Of a DNA stretch of 64,000 bases, positions 43,301 to 51,484 are shown piece after piece. The first letter of the stretch is position 1. Each line of letters begins with the position of its first letter. Source of the DNA: Dokdonia donghaensis DSW-1 (GTDB lineage Bacteria > Bacteroidota > Bacteroidia > Flavobacteriales > Flavobacteriaceae); the NCBI RefSeq assembly GCF_001653755.1, contig NZ_CP015125.1, forward strand, positions 556,001-620,000, written 5' to 3'. Below the pieces are notes generated by a model. That model was given only the letters and a program-made list of their open reading frames with translations. It was not told where the DNA came from and ran no database searches. The position numbers and the translations under genes were made by a program.

Positions 43301-44245
43301 ACCATTTGCATCTGTAGTATATTCTTTTAAATCTCCTTTTACAACAATGGTTGCTCCTTGTAATGGTTTCCCTAGGCTTTGTATCGTTCCAGATATTTTT
43401 TGAGTAAGTGACGTTATCTCACCAGAATATATGCGGTTTTTGCGATTTACAGTTGGGGTTACATTCTCAACAACTGGTGCTTGAGCAACTGCTTTTTTTA
43501 CAGTTCCAGAAGTATACTTAGCCAGTGCAGCGAGGTATTGCTGGCCTTCGGTAGTTTGTACTGTGGTATAGGGTACAACTGGAATATCTTGATCTGCATT
43601 AAGTTTACCATAGTTAGGCACTCCATTTGAGAGTAATAAAACGGCATCTGCATCTTCTAAACTTAGTATGCTATAATTAGACGGGGCATTATAGGTTTGC
43701 TGGGTTACGCTTTCGCGAAAGCGGTCCATATCTCCATCCCACTTTTTCCAAACCTCCGTTCTTATGATATCCTTATTAAACACCTCAAGGGTAACCTTAG
43801 GCTCATTAAGAGCTGCCAAATATTGTTTTACAAAGGCAAGTTCTTTATTGAGGTTGCGATCTTGCATACCCTCAGAGATATCCCAAAATATCTTGAGATG
43901 TGTAATTGCTGGGGTTTCTTGTGGTGAGCCCTTTTCTAAAACAATAGCGCTAGATCTATTGAGCAAGGCTCTCACATCTGTCGCGTTTAAGTGTATGGTT
44001 TCAAAACCAGGTGCAGATACGATGAGCTGGTCTGTGTCTGACAGGGTCTCGTGATATTTCTTATAAGAAAAGGCTCCTTGAGCATTGCTCGTGACTCCCA
44101 CGCCTTGATTTGTGACACCTATTTTTGCATTTTCAATAGGCGTTTTTGACCCCGCGGCGACCACGGTTCCTCTAAAAATGGTTTGTGCATTAAGCGATAA
44201 GCTTGCCAGCAATAGGCAGGTAATGATGTATACATTAGTTCTCAT
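40352..44245 (-). CDS. exported VWA-like protein with three CarboxypepD_reg/TonB-plug modules
   Basis: 1297 aa. Signal peptide 1-21; first CarboxypepD_reg-like domain 22-105; VWA-like domain about 113-250, with a degraded metal site (DISEG where DxSxS is expected); then three modules, each a CarboxypepD_reg domain plus a TonB-plug-like domain: about 282-503, 522-741 and 759-987. The modules are joined by nearly identical linkers (GNDYTEEVEDRS at 508-519 and 746-757, GNEYTGDV at 992-999). A C-terminal part (1001-1297) has TPR-like helices (SYRDLALAYQNDEQYDKALE) and a beta domain. No 22-strand barrel follows any plug, so it cannot be a transporter itself. Paralogue of the next gene. Two palindrome copies (DRFRESV, LRFRESG). 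Function unknown. Confidence 0.82.
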   Translation of the reverse strand: MRTNVYIITCLLLASLSLNAQTIFRGTVVAAGSKTPIENAKIGVTNQGVGVTSNAQGAFSYKKYHETLSDTDQLIVSAPGFETIHLNATDVRALLNRSSAIVLEKGSPQETPAITHLKIFWDISEGMQDRNLNKELAFVKQYLAALNEPKVTLEVFNKDIIRTEVWKKWDGDMDRFRESVTQQTYNAPSNYSILSLEDADAVLLLSNGVPNYGKLNADQDIPVVPYTTVQTTEGQQYLAALAKYTSGTVKKAVAQAPVVENVTPTVNRKNRIYSGEITSLTQKISGTIQSLGKPLQGATIVVKGDLKEYTTDANGVFQVEAAAGDILLVQALGMFPKAVAVQEQNNYDIKMLPSSDQLEEVVLTARREKIFAGDKIIEGTNEPNMPGGITSLGDFYITDKDITPDGQSLERVLRKNFKGVQVSYTEKGEVVTIFGKRPNWIVNGVMVRQGQPIPLYIPDNEILSVIIKDNPLSTNIKYGGEGDRGLQVLVTTKSYRKDAIKNIALVTGNDYTEEVEDRSTTAAQVTGVVTSPNGPLQGAEVVRKGSLDIVYTKADGTFNLAAKNGDILIISSLGMFTKEIAVTDEKEYTVNLLPSSDLLDEVVLNGAKTAREKLFEKKDAIKSKSSFASNVLFKEELEKKGYSNLIDVMNGKFAGMRLDKKPSGRYFVNTRGGGAYAVIIDGVLREPTILEQIPPSSIAMLQITKTVAAGTKYGIPTPNGAIDITTQGFAGFKNRDKKPKSALITGNDYTEEVEDRSVTAAQVTGVITSGAKPLKGAAITKKGTFNEVYTDANGRFTITAAIDDVLVVSAPAMFTKEVLIETQDMGAITLTSKSNDLDEVVLEGRERVDNTVETAYGKTSGDKIGYATGEISTRNYSAGYTSLDQLIKGKVSGVTVNSGLLTGQATTYKIRGGSQSITNDVPPIWIVNGTPYQDPPSFLDVNQIDNISVLKSVVATSRYGSLAAGGAFLIKTKEANFEAKAAKNKQSALVSGNEYTGDVTGSIDTALPSYILRFRESGTPQQQFALYKKLSRTQESPLEYYVDAAQYFQTIYPKLADEVRSDLAYIARNNTKALRTLSYLYELVNDTGNIVLVNERIAKIAPSESQSYRDLALAYQNDEQYDKALELYINMLGEQIKGVNFDGLEKPLRSELSRLVALHKDKIDYSRLPNEWLRTDFKVDMRMTIDWSDKSVPFEFQFVNPQKKFFKWTHTLEETRDRLKAEQKEGFQTEEFIIDDAPAGEWLINVQYLGNEGDYVLPPFLKYTVYRNYGTAKETKEVRVIKLFKQVDKVTLGKIVM
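41195..41208. repeat. highly iterated palindrome GCTTTCGCGAAAGC
   Basis: Perfect copy in the three-plug protein gene, read as RFRES just after the third module. Confidence 0.9.
41975..42004. repeat. internal duplication marker, copy 1
   Basis: A 30-bp stretch encoding the linker YTEEVEDRS. It is the same as 42689-42718, 714 bp away, a distance of exactly 238 codons. Confidence 0.75.
42689..42718. repeat. internal duplication marker, copy 2
   Basis: Partner of 41975-42004; the surrounding sequence is also similar but more diverged. Confidence 0.75.
43709..43722. repeat. highly iterated palindrome GCTTTCGCGAAAGC
   Basis: Perfect copy in the VWA-like part of the three-plug gene, read as RFRES. 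Confidence 0.9.
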
Positions 44246-44430
44246 AGTTTGATGAATTGATTGATAAACAGATTGACCTTAAAATCATCTATTTGATTTT
44301 TAGACAATTAAAGATACTTAAATGTCGGCGTTATAGGGTATAACCGATAAAGGCTTACTTTTTTTTAAAGCAAGCCTTTATTGAAAGATATATCTTACAA
44401 TTTTAAGATATCGGTATATGTGATGTGACC

Positions 44431-46884
44431 TTATAAGTTTATTCTACCCAGAGACACCTTGTCTTTTTGCTCAAATAGCTTTACAACCTTTACTTCTTTA
44501 GTCTCTTTTGAAGTTCCGTAGTTTCTATACACGGTGTATTTTAAGTAAGGAGGTATGGCAAAGGTTGCCTCTTCACCTAGGTACTGTACGTTTACAATCC
44601 ACTCACCGGCTTTTGCGTCATCTATAACAAACTCCTCAAACTGGAATCCCATTTTACGCTCTTTAAGTAACCGCTCTTTATTATCAAATAAGGTGTGATC
44701 CCACGTATAAAATTTCTTCTTAGGGTTTACAAACTGAAAAATAAATGGAGCATCTTGCTCAGACCAGTTTATGACTAATCTGATATCCATCTCAAGATTA
44801 TTAGTGAGCCACTCGTTAGGTAGCCTGTTAAATTCGATTTTATCTTTATGTAGTGCGACAAGGTGTCTCAACTCGTTACCTAGAGGTACTTCTATTTCAG
44901 AAAAATCTACCCCTAGTATGCGCTCTCCTAGCATATTAATGTATAGTTCTAGCGCTTTATTATAATCACCGCTTAAGGTGTATGCTAGTGCCAGATCACG
45001 ATATGATTGTGCCTCTCTAGGTGCTAGTGCTACGATGCGCTCACTTACTTGCGCATTACGTTTATAAGAGCCAGCGGCTTCATATAAGTAACTAAGTATG
45101 CGCAGTGCCTTTACATTTTCTCCAGCCACCTCTGCAAGTTGTAGGCGTATAAGCTCTGCCTTTGCAGGTGCTATTTTTTGAAAATACTCTGCATTATCTG
45201 CATAAAAGGAAACCGAATTCTTAAAGTTTTTTGAAAGCGCTTGATACTTTTTATACTTTGCAGCTACAGTAGATTCTTTATCAAGTGCTGTTATGTAAGG
45301 TGAGGTTTCTACAACCATATCTGCTAGTGTCTCACTGTAATCATTACCTTTTACAAGAGCTCTATCTACAATACCCTTTGCTTTTACAGCATCAGGATTT
45401 GCAGCCTTTGTTTTTACTAGAAAAGCTCCTCCACTTGCTATGGTACCATAACGTACCGTTGCAATGGCAGATTTTAAAATTGTAATACTCTTAATATTTT
45501 GAGGATCGAGATAATATGGTACATCTGCAAATGGAGCTCCATCTACAACCCACAGAGGCGGCAACTCATTGTTAATAGACATATTACCCCCGCGTATTAA
45601 AAATCGCTCACTACCAGGAGGTCCTAATACCTGTACTCCTGCAAAATTCCCTCGTATGGCATCGCCTAGAAATGTTGCGTTAGGCTTTATGTTTTCTGCC
45701 GTTATGGTATTTACAGCATATCCTACAGACTCTTTTGACTTAGCTACACCGTTACCTGCATCTACTTTCTTCTCTTTAGACTTAGCATTACCAGTAAGTA
45801 ACACCTCATCCAGCATATCTGCTTGTGGTATCATTTCTACCTGTATTACTGGATCTTTTGTGACCAACACATCTTTGGGATACATTCCTAAATATCTTAT
45901 TTGAAGCACATCACCCTCTACGGCAGGTATGTTAAAAGTTCCATCTGCCTTAGTAAGGTACTCGTTAAGGGTACCTCTTAAAGAAACTGCAGCTCCTTGT
46001 ATAGGTCCATTTGTACTAGACACTACACCTTTTACCGTTGCTTGCGCCTTACTAAAATCTATTTTTTTAAATGCACCTCCCGCTTGTATACGCTCGGTTG
46101 CTTGATCTGCAGTAGTAGCAAAAAGAGGAATATAAGATCCATTATAAAATGAGGCATCTGCCATCATACGCTCGTGATTTGCAGTGGCAACCGTATTTAC
46201 GGTATATAAACGGCTTGTGCGCGGTAACTCAATGTTCCCAAAACTTTGCTCTCCATCAGACACTACAATAGCAACATCAGTATTACTTGCATCTATAAGT
46301 GAGTAATCTGTCGCTCCAGTGTAATTAATATTTTTTATTATTTCGCTTAAAGCGAAAGTCCCATCTGCCGCAGCTGTGATTTTTTTATCTAAAACAACCT
46401 TATCATTAAAAGCTACAAAACGAACGGCTGGCGACGAAAGTGTTGCTAAGTAGGCATTAACAAAATCTATAGCCTTATTACTATTTTGGCTCTTTGCCGA
46501 AGCAGAAACATCCCAAAAAATAACTATATCCTTTGCTTCATTAAGAGGTTTTACATCTTTAGAAACACCAGGGTTTAAATAAATGGTACTCGTGATATTA
46601 TATAAATTACGAAGGTCATCACCAGAAATACTTACTGACTCATACCCTTTTGCAGAGATAACAAGTTCACTTTCTGGAGAAACGACTTGGTCATATTTTC
46701 TGTAGAGAAATCTACCATTGGTTCCAGAGGTGACACCAGCACCTTGATCAGATACACCCACCTTTGCCACAATAGGCTTTTTTGAGCCTTCCTCAAGGAC
46801 TACACCTCTAAAGACTGTTTGAGAATAAGAATAAAAACTTAGTAGTGATACTAAAAGCGTAAATATTAAACGAAAATGATTCAT
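44431..46884 (-). CDS. exported VWA-like protein with one CarboxypepD_reg/TonB-plug module
   Basis: 817 aa from Met 46884 (MNHFRLIFTLLVSLLSFYS, a good signal peptide); an upstream Met adds 19 residues. Layout as in its neighbour but with one module: CarboxypepD_reg 22-105, VWA-like about 115-235 with an intact DVSAS (DxSxS) motif at about residue 125 and VSDGE later, CarboxypepD_reg about 282-355, plug-like about 385-495 (FLIRGGNMSINNELPPLWVV), then C-terminal TPR-like and beta parts closely similar to the neighbour (ETKEVKVVKLFEQKDKVSLG). It lies 185 bp upstream of the three-plug gene on the same strand. The two look like the result of gene duplication followed by module gain. Function unknown. 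Confidence 0.82.
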   Translation of the reverse strand: MNHFRLIFTLLVSLLSFYSYSQTVFRGVVLEEGSKKPIVAKVGVSDQGAGVTSGTNGRFLYRKYDQVVSPESELVISAKGYESVSISGDDLRNLYNITSTIYLNPGVSKDVKPLNEAKDIVIFWDVSASAKSQNSNKAIDFVNAYLATLSSPAVRFVAFNDKVVLDKKITAAADGTFALSEIIKNINYTGATDYSLIDASNTDVAIVVSDGEQSFGNIELPRTSRLYTVNTVATANHERMMADASFYNGSYIPLFATTADQATERIQAGGAFKKIDFSKAQATVKGVVSSTNGPIQGAAVSLRGTLNEYLTKADGTFNIPAVEGDVLQIRYLGMYPKDVLVTKDPVIQVEMIPQADMLDEVLLTGNAKSKEKKVDAGNGVAKSKESVGYAVNTITAENIKPNATFLGDAIRGNFAGVQVLGPPGSERFLIRGGNMSINNELPPLWVVDGAPFADVPYYLDPQNIKSITILKSAIATVRYGTIASGGAFLVKTKAANPDAVKAKGIVDRALVKGNDYSETLADMVVETSPYITALDKESTVAAKYKKYQALSKNFKNSVSFYADNAEYFQKIAPAKAELIRLQLAEVAGENVKALRILSYLYEAAGSYKRNAQVSERIVALAPREAQSYRDLALAYTLSGDYNKALELYINMLGERILGVDFSEIEVPLGNELRHLVALHKDKIEFNRLPNEWLTNNLEMDIRLVINWSEQDAPFIFQFVNPKKKFYTWDHTLFDNKERLLKERKMGFQFEEFVIDDAKAGEWIVNVQYLGEEATFAIPPYLKYTVYRNYGTSKETKEVKVVKLFEQKDKVSLGRINL
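46341..46357. repeat. second palindrome type with one extra base
   Basis: TTTCGCTTAAAGCGAAA, a near match to the perfect palindrome at 5123-5138, inside the one-plug protein gene (read FALSEI). Confidence 0.4.
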
Positions 46885-47010
46885 TTTATTGATTAATTGA
46901 TGAAGTGCAAATATGACAGTAAATAGTCTTTTATGTAACAACTGAAGACGTTAAATATTAGTTAACAATTAGTCTAAAAACACTATCAACCAATATCATA
47001 TGGTAATACC

Positions 47011-47024
47011 TCATTTATAAATGA
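47011..47024. promoter_or_regulatory. possible operator upstream of the Gfo/Idh/MocA gene
   Basis: Perfect 14-bp palindrome TCATTTATAAATGA 70 bp before the start codon, in the gap divergent from the one-plug protein gene. Confidence 0.25.
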
Positions 47025-47094
47025 ATCAATTAAGTGGTTTACATCTATTAAAATGATTTTAATATCTTTAGTGAGCTTATAAAACATAAACCCT

Positions 47095-48507
47095 ATGAAA
47101 CGTCGTTCTTTTCTTCAAAAATCTGCTGCAGCAAGTGCGGCTTTTACAATCGTCCCTAGCTTTGTCTTGGGTGGTAATCACGTTGCTCCATCAGACACGT
47201 TATACATAGGTGCAATAGGTGTGGGCGGCCGTGGTGGCGGTGTTGTAAATGAGCTTACCCAGTATGGTAAGGTAAAATTTGTTGCCCTATGTGATGTAGA
47301 TGATAATCGCGGTGCAGCAAGCTTTAAAATGCACCCTAAAGCAAAGACGTACAGAGATTTTAGAAAACTCTATGACAATCACATTAAAGATATAGATGCC
47401 ATAATGGTGGGTACTCCAGATCACACACACGCAACCATCTCATTACCTTTTATGCGTGAAAACAAACACGCCTATGTAGAGAAGCCTCTTACTCATAATA
47501 TTTATGAAGCTAGGCTTATGGCGCAAGTGGCAAAAGAGCAGGGTATTGTGACTCAAATGGGTAACCAAGGTGCTTCAAGCGATGGTATAAGAACCGCCCA
47601 AGAGTGGATAAACGCGGGGGTTATAGGTACCGTCTCTCGTGTAGATTGCTGGACAAACAGACCCGTGTGGCCACAAGGATTTAAACATATTACAGAAGGG
47701 CAACCTATCCCAAAAAACCTAGATTGGGACTTATGGTTAGGCCCAGCTAGTTACAGACCTTATAATGAAAACTACCTACCTTTTAAGTGGCGTGGTTTTT
47801 GGGATTTTGGTACAGGAGCAATGGGTGATATGGGTTGTCATATTATGGAAACTCCATTTAAAGCGCTAGAACTTGGTTTTCCTTATGAAGCAGAGGCTAG
47901 TTGTACCACTATATGGTCTGGAGATTTTGTAGAGGCAGATTATCCAGAGGCCTGCCCTCCTAGTTCTATTGTAAGACTTAAGTTTAAGTCACCTACACAA
48001 GGTGATGTGGGTCTTAACTGGTATGATGGCGGTATTATGCCCGACCTACCAAGCGAGCTAGGCGAAGGTGAAACACCAGGTAAAGACGGCGGCGGAAGCA
48101 TCTTTTATGGTAGTGATGGTATTATGATAACAGACACCTATAGCGGTAACCCTCGTTTATTACCTAGCGAGCGTATGAAAGATATGGCGGCAGTACCACA
48201 AACTATAAAAAGAGTGACCACCGGTCACGCAGGTGAGTGGATAGAAGCTTGTATAAATGGAGGCAGCACCTCATCACCATTTTCTTATGGCGGGCCACTT
48301 ACCGAGGCTGTTTTAATGGGGAATCTTGCTATAAAAGCATACCAAAAGAAAGAATTTAAACCTGGTAAAAAGTCTGGCGACTGGGACCCGTATAACTACC
48401 CTGGGCGTCGCACTATTAAGTGGGATGGAGATAATATGCGCGTGACTAATTATGAAGAGGCAAATGCCTGGGTAAAACGTGAGTATCGAAAGGGATGGGA
48501 GATTTAA
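47095..48507 (+). CDS. Gfo/Idh/MocA family oxidoreductase with Tat-like signal
   Basis: 470 aa. The N-terminus MKRRSFLQKSAAASAAFTIV has the twin-Arg and hydrophobic pattern of a Tat signal. The Rossmann domain follows (IGAIGVGGRGGGVVNEL, about 40-165), with the substrate-site motif EKPLTHNIYEARLM and a C-terminal beta-sheet domain (about 180-450; GFWDFGTGAMGDMGCHIMET). Exported members in Bacteroidota act on sugar derivatives, often glycosides; no sugar operon surrounds this one. It is divergent from the one-plug gene and followed by a bidirectional terminator. Confidence 0.92.
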   Translation: MKRRSFLQKSAAASAAFTIVPSFVLGGNHVAPSDTLYIGAIGVGGRGGGVVNELTQYGKVKFVALCDVDDNRGAASFKMHPKAKTYRDFRKLYDNHIKDIDAIMVGTPDHTHATISLPFMRENKHAYVEKPLTHNIYEARLMAQVAKEQGIVTQMGNQGASSDGIRTAQEWINAGVIGTVSRVDCWTNRPVWPQGFKHITEGQPIPKNLDWDLWLGPASYRPYNENYLPFKWRGFWDFGTGAMGDMGCHIMETPFKALELGFPYEAEASCTTIWSGDFVEADYPEACPPSSIVRLKFKSPTQGDVGLNWYDGGIMPDLPSELGEGETPGKDGGGSIFYGSDGIMITDTYSGNPRLLPSERMKDMAAVPQTIKRVTTGHAGEWIEACINGGSTSSPFSYGGPLTEAVLMGNLAIKAYQKKEFKPGKKSGDWDPYNYPGRRTIKWDGDNMRVTNYEEANAWVKREYRKGWEI

Positions 48508-48512
48508 AAAAT

Positions 48513-48548
48513 AAAAAAGTCTGTAACCATTAGGTTACAGACTTTTTT
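48513..48548. terminator. bidirectional terminator
   Basis: 16-bp perfect arms (AAAAAAGTCTGTAACC and its complement) around loop ATTA, between convergent genes. Confidence 0.9.
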
Positions 48549-48570
48549 AAATCATATAATTTTACCTGAC

Positions 48571-49341
48571 TTAAAACTCAGCCTTTCTCTTTTCAAGAAA
48601 TGCCGTGGTTCCTTCGGTAAAGTCTTCTGTACCAAAACACCCGCCAAATTCTTCTATCTCTGTATCAAACCCATCTACACCATTTTCATAACCTGCGTTT
48701 ACAGCATTAATCGCTGCGGCAATTGCCATAGGTGAGTTACGCATAATCTTTCCGCCTAGTTTATTTGCTAGAGGCACTAATTCTTCTTGTGCTGTGATGT
48801 GGTTTATAAGTCCGTACTCAAGTGCCGTATTTGCATCTATCATTCCGGCAGTCATAATCATCTCCATCGCACGCCCTTTACCTACTAGTTGTGGCAAGCG
48901 CTGTGTACCTCCATAACCTGGTATCACACCTAGACTCACCTCTGGAAGTCCCATACGAGCATTATCACTAGCGATTCTAAAATGTGCTGCCATTGCCAGT
49001 TCTAGACCACCTCCCAGTGCAAAACCGTTTACGGCTGCTATAACTGGAGTACCCATTTCGGCAACGTAGTCAAAAAGTAATTCTTGCCCTTTTCTTGCTA
49101 GCTCTGCACCTTGCTCTTCAGAGAAGTTTGCAAATTCAGAAATGTCTGCTCCTGCTACAAATGCCTTCTCTCCAGATCCGGTAATGATCACAACGCGTAC
49201 GTCTGTATCTTCTTCCGCTTTCGCGAAAGCGGTATGAAGCTCCTCTATAGTCTCCTTGTTAAGAGCGTTAAGTTTTGAAGGTCTGTTTATCGTGATAGTC
49301 GTGATGCTATCTGAAGTTTCTGAAAGTATGTTATTGTACAT
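48571..49341 (-). CDS. enoyl-CoA hydratase/isomerase (crotonase) family protein
   Basis: 256 aa crotonase-fold enzyme. Oxyanion-hole motifs are AFVAGADISEFA (first) and AVNGFALGGGLELAMAAH (second), with the catalytic-region GLPEVSLGVIPGYGGTQRLP containing the Glu of hydratases. Likely 3-hydroxyacyl/enoyl-CoA hydration in fatty-acid or butyrate-type metabolism; the acyl chain cannot be told. It lies 62 bp downstream of the sensor kinase gene on the same strand. A palindrome copy encodes TAFAKAEED. Confidence 0.93.
   Translation of the reverse strand: MYNNILSETSDSITTITINRPSKLNALNKETIEELHTAFAKAEEDTDVRVVIITGSGEKAFVAGADISEFANFSEEQGAELARKGQELLFDYVAEMGTPVIAAVNGFALGGGLELAMAAHFRIASDNARMGLPEVSLGVIPGYGGTQRLPQLVGKGRAMEMIMTAGMIDANTALEYGLINHITAQEELVPLANKLGGKIMRNSPMAIAAAINAVNAGYENGVDGFDTEIEEFGGCFGTEDFTEGTTAFLEKRKAEF
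49217..49230. repeat. highly iterated palindrome GCTTTCGCGAAAGC
   Basis: Perfect copy in the crotonase gene, read as AFAKA. Confidence 0.9.
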
Positions 49342-49403
49342 AGCTATATGTTAGTTTATAAAAGTCTTTTTTATACGCCAAAAAATGTGACGCTTATACT
49401 TAT

Positions 49404-50852
49404 TTATTTTGGGAAGATAACTCTAAAAACTGTGCCTTCTCCCTCTTGTGTTGTAAAGGTAATTGTTCCTTTATAGGTCTCCACAATATTTTTTACCATT
49501 GCGAGGCCCAGTCCCATACCACTGGTTTTGGTTGTAAATTTTGGCTCAAAAATCATCGGTAAATTATCTTCAGAAATGCCGGTTCCGTTATCTGTTACAG
49601 TTATTTCTACTTGTGTATCTAGGTCGTTTACCTCAACTAAGATTTTTGGATCTTCTGTGGTCATTGTGGCTTGCACCGCATTTTTTACCAAGTTTGTTAC
49701 TACTCTAATAAGTTGTGTGCGGTCAAAATTTGCGAAAATCTCCTCTTTCGCGGAAGCGAAATCTATATAGCGCTCATTAAAAATATCTACAGAGAGTTTT
49801 ACGATATTAGGCACATTGAGAATCTCGCTTTGCTGTGCTGGCATATCGGCAAAGTTTGAGAAGGCGCTTGCTATGCTGCTCATAGTATCTATTTGCTGTA
49901 TGAGGGTACTGCTATATTCCTTTATCTTCTGGTTAACTTCGGGGTCTTCTGGGTCAAACCTACGCTCAAAGCTCTGTACGGTGAGACGCATAGGCGTGAG
50001 TGGATTTTTAATCTCGTGAGCTACTTGCTTTGCCATCTCTCTCCAGGCAGCCTCACGCTCGTTTTGCGCGAGTTTTGCGGCGCTGCCCTCAAGTTGGTCT
50101 ATCATCCCGTTATAAGCGTTTACAAGAGTTGTGAGCTCTGATGGGAGCTCTGTGGTGTCAATTTTCTCGTTGCGCTTATCTAGTTGGGTTTCTTTTATGT
50201 TATCCTCTACCGTTTTAAGTGTTTTTGTAATGTATCTCGCAAGAAAATAAGCCAGTAATATTGCGGTTAATACCATAAGGATATTTACCACTACCAGACG
50301 CCACAATATCTCACGCAGCTCTTTATTAATAAAGGCCTCACTATCTTCATACTGTATCTCAAGTATGGCGAGTGGTCTATATTTAGGGTCATTTATATAG
50401 CTATAAGACAATTGTTGAGACACCTCACCATCCAGCTGATTTACATATCGTTTTTCTTCAGACTTTTCTAAGTTTTCTAAGGTCTCAAGGCATAGTTTTT
50501 TTTGTGCAGGACTGTCAAATAATTGATCTGTAGATGATATTAATGGCTCTCCATCTAGATCATACATTGTAAGGTTCTCACCCTGTATGCTAGCAATCTC
50601 ATATATTTTCTCCTTAAAGATATACGGAATTCTATCTGTCTTGAGCTCCCAGCTGGTGTTGTCTAGTACAAAATCTATCGTCTTTTTTATTGAAGACTCT
50701 TTACGTTCTAATCGTTCCTCATTATAGTCTCTTATTTGCTCTTTGTATTGAAAGTAAGTGACAGCAGCAATCATCAAGAAGGCAATCAATACCAATGCAA
50801 GCATTGAGGTAAAGATTTTTGTGCCGAGGGATGTACGATTAAAAGTGAGCAT
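49404..50852 (-). CDS. NtrY-like sensor histidine kinase
   Basis: 482 aa membrane sensor. Membrane segment about 14-33, extracytoplasmic sensor about 35-185, second segment about 186-206, HAMP (about 207-258), HisKA with phospho-acceptor His in QVAHEIKNPLTPMRLTVQSF, and HATPase with N-box LVKNAVQATM, G1 DNGTGISEDNLP and G2 SGMGLGLAMVKNI. No response regulator lies next to it. Its ATG overlaps the hemJ stop codon by one base, so it is coupled to hemJ. A decayed palindrome (CTTTCGCGGAAGC) lies in the ATPase part. Confidence 0.92.
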   Translation of the reverse strand: MLTFNRTSLGTKIFTSMLALVLIAFLMIAAVTYFQYKEQIRDYNEERLERKESSIKKTIDFVLDNTSWELKTDRIPYIFKEKIYEIASIQGENLTMYDLDGEPLISSTDQLFDSPAQKKLCLETLENLEKSEEKRYVNQLDGEVSQQLSYSYINDPKYRPLAILEIQYEDSEAFINKELREILWRLVVVNILMVLTAILLAYFLARYITKTLKTVEDNIKETQLDKRNEKIDTTELPSELTTLVNAYNGMIDQLEGSAAKLAQNEREAAWREMAKQVAHEIKNPLTPMRLTVQSFERRFDPEDPEVNQKIKEYSSTLIQQIDTMSSIASAFSNFADMPAQQSEILNVPNIVKLSVDIFNERYIDFASAKEEIFANFDRTQLIRVVTNLVKNAVQATMTTEDPKILVEVNDLDTQVEITVTDNGTGISEDNLPMIFEPKFTTKTSGMGLGLAMVKNIVETYKGTITFTTQEGEGTVFRVIFPK

Positions 50853-51403
50853 TAGGCATCTGGATTTTTATCTTGTATTTTCTTATACAGTTTTATGCCT
50901 AGCATCAATAATACTGCCAGACCTACAAGACCTAACATTCCAAAAATCCAATTGGTTGTGCTTTTTGTGACCGCTAGAAAAACAACCGCAAAAAGTATAA
51001 GCGTTGCTCCCTCGTTCCAGAGGCGCATTTGTCTAGAGGTGTATTTAAAATTACCCGCTTGAAATGTCTTATGTATACGCCAAGTTTTCCAATGATATAA
51101 AAATAACAATACAATAAAAGCAAGTTTAATATGCATCCACGGGGCACTAAAAAGCCCTGGATTTATATAAAACATCAAACTCCCAAAAATCACAGTAAGC
51201 ACCATAGAAGGGCCTGTAATAATCTTCCATAGGCGGTGTGCCATTAAGCCCAATTGCTTACCAAGTATCTCTTTATCTGGTGATGGTTTTTCACTAGCTT
51301 CTACTTGATATACAAAAAGACGCGGCATATAAAATAAGCCAGCAAACCAAGTGACCACAAAAATGATATGTAGGGATTTGAAATAAAGGTAGTATTCTGC
51401 CAT
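50852..51403 (-). CDS. hemJ: protoporphyrinogen IX oxidase, HemJ type
   Basis: 183 aa from MAEYYLYFKSLHIIFVVTWF; the upstream Met adds seven residues. Four to five membrane helices. Conserved HemJ features are the His in SLHIIFVVTWFAGLFYMPRL, Lys in MHIKLAFIVLLFLYH, and RQMRLWNEG. HemJ oxidises protoporphyrinogen IX, the step before ferrochelatase; the other heme genes are 5-12 kb further on. It follows a terminator and overlaps the sensor-kinase gene by one base. Confidence 0.9.
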   Translation of the reverse strand: MAEYYLYFKSLHIIFVVTWFAGLFYMPRLFVYQVEASEKPSPDKEILGKQLGLMAHRLWKIITGPSMVLTVIFGSLMFYINPGLFSAPWMHIKLAFIVLLFLYHWKTWRIHKTFQAGNFKYTSRQMRLWNEGATLILFAVVFLAVTKSTTNWIFGMLGLVGLAVLLMLGIKLYKKIQDKNPDA

Positions 51404-51435
51404 AATGGTAAAGATACGAAGCAAGACAAAACAAT

Positions 51436-51463
51436 AAAGGCGCAGAATTTCTTCTGCGCCTTT
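51436..51463. terminator. terminator between sortilin-like gene and hemJ
   Basis: AAAGGCGCAGAA and TTCTGCGCCTTT around loop TTTC. Confidence 0.85.
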
Positions 51464-51484
51464 CTAATAAGAATATTACTTTAT

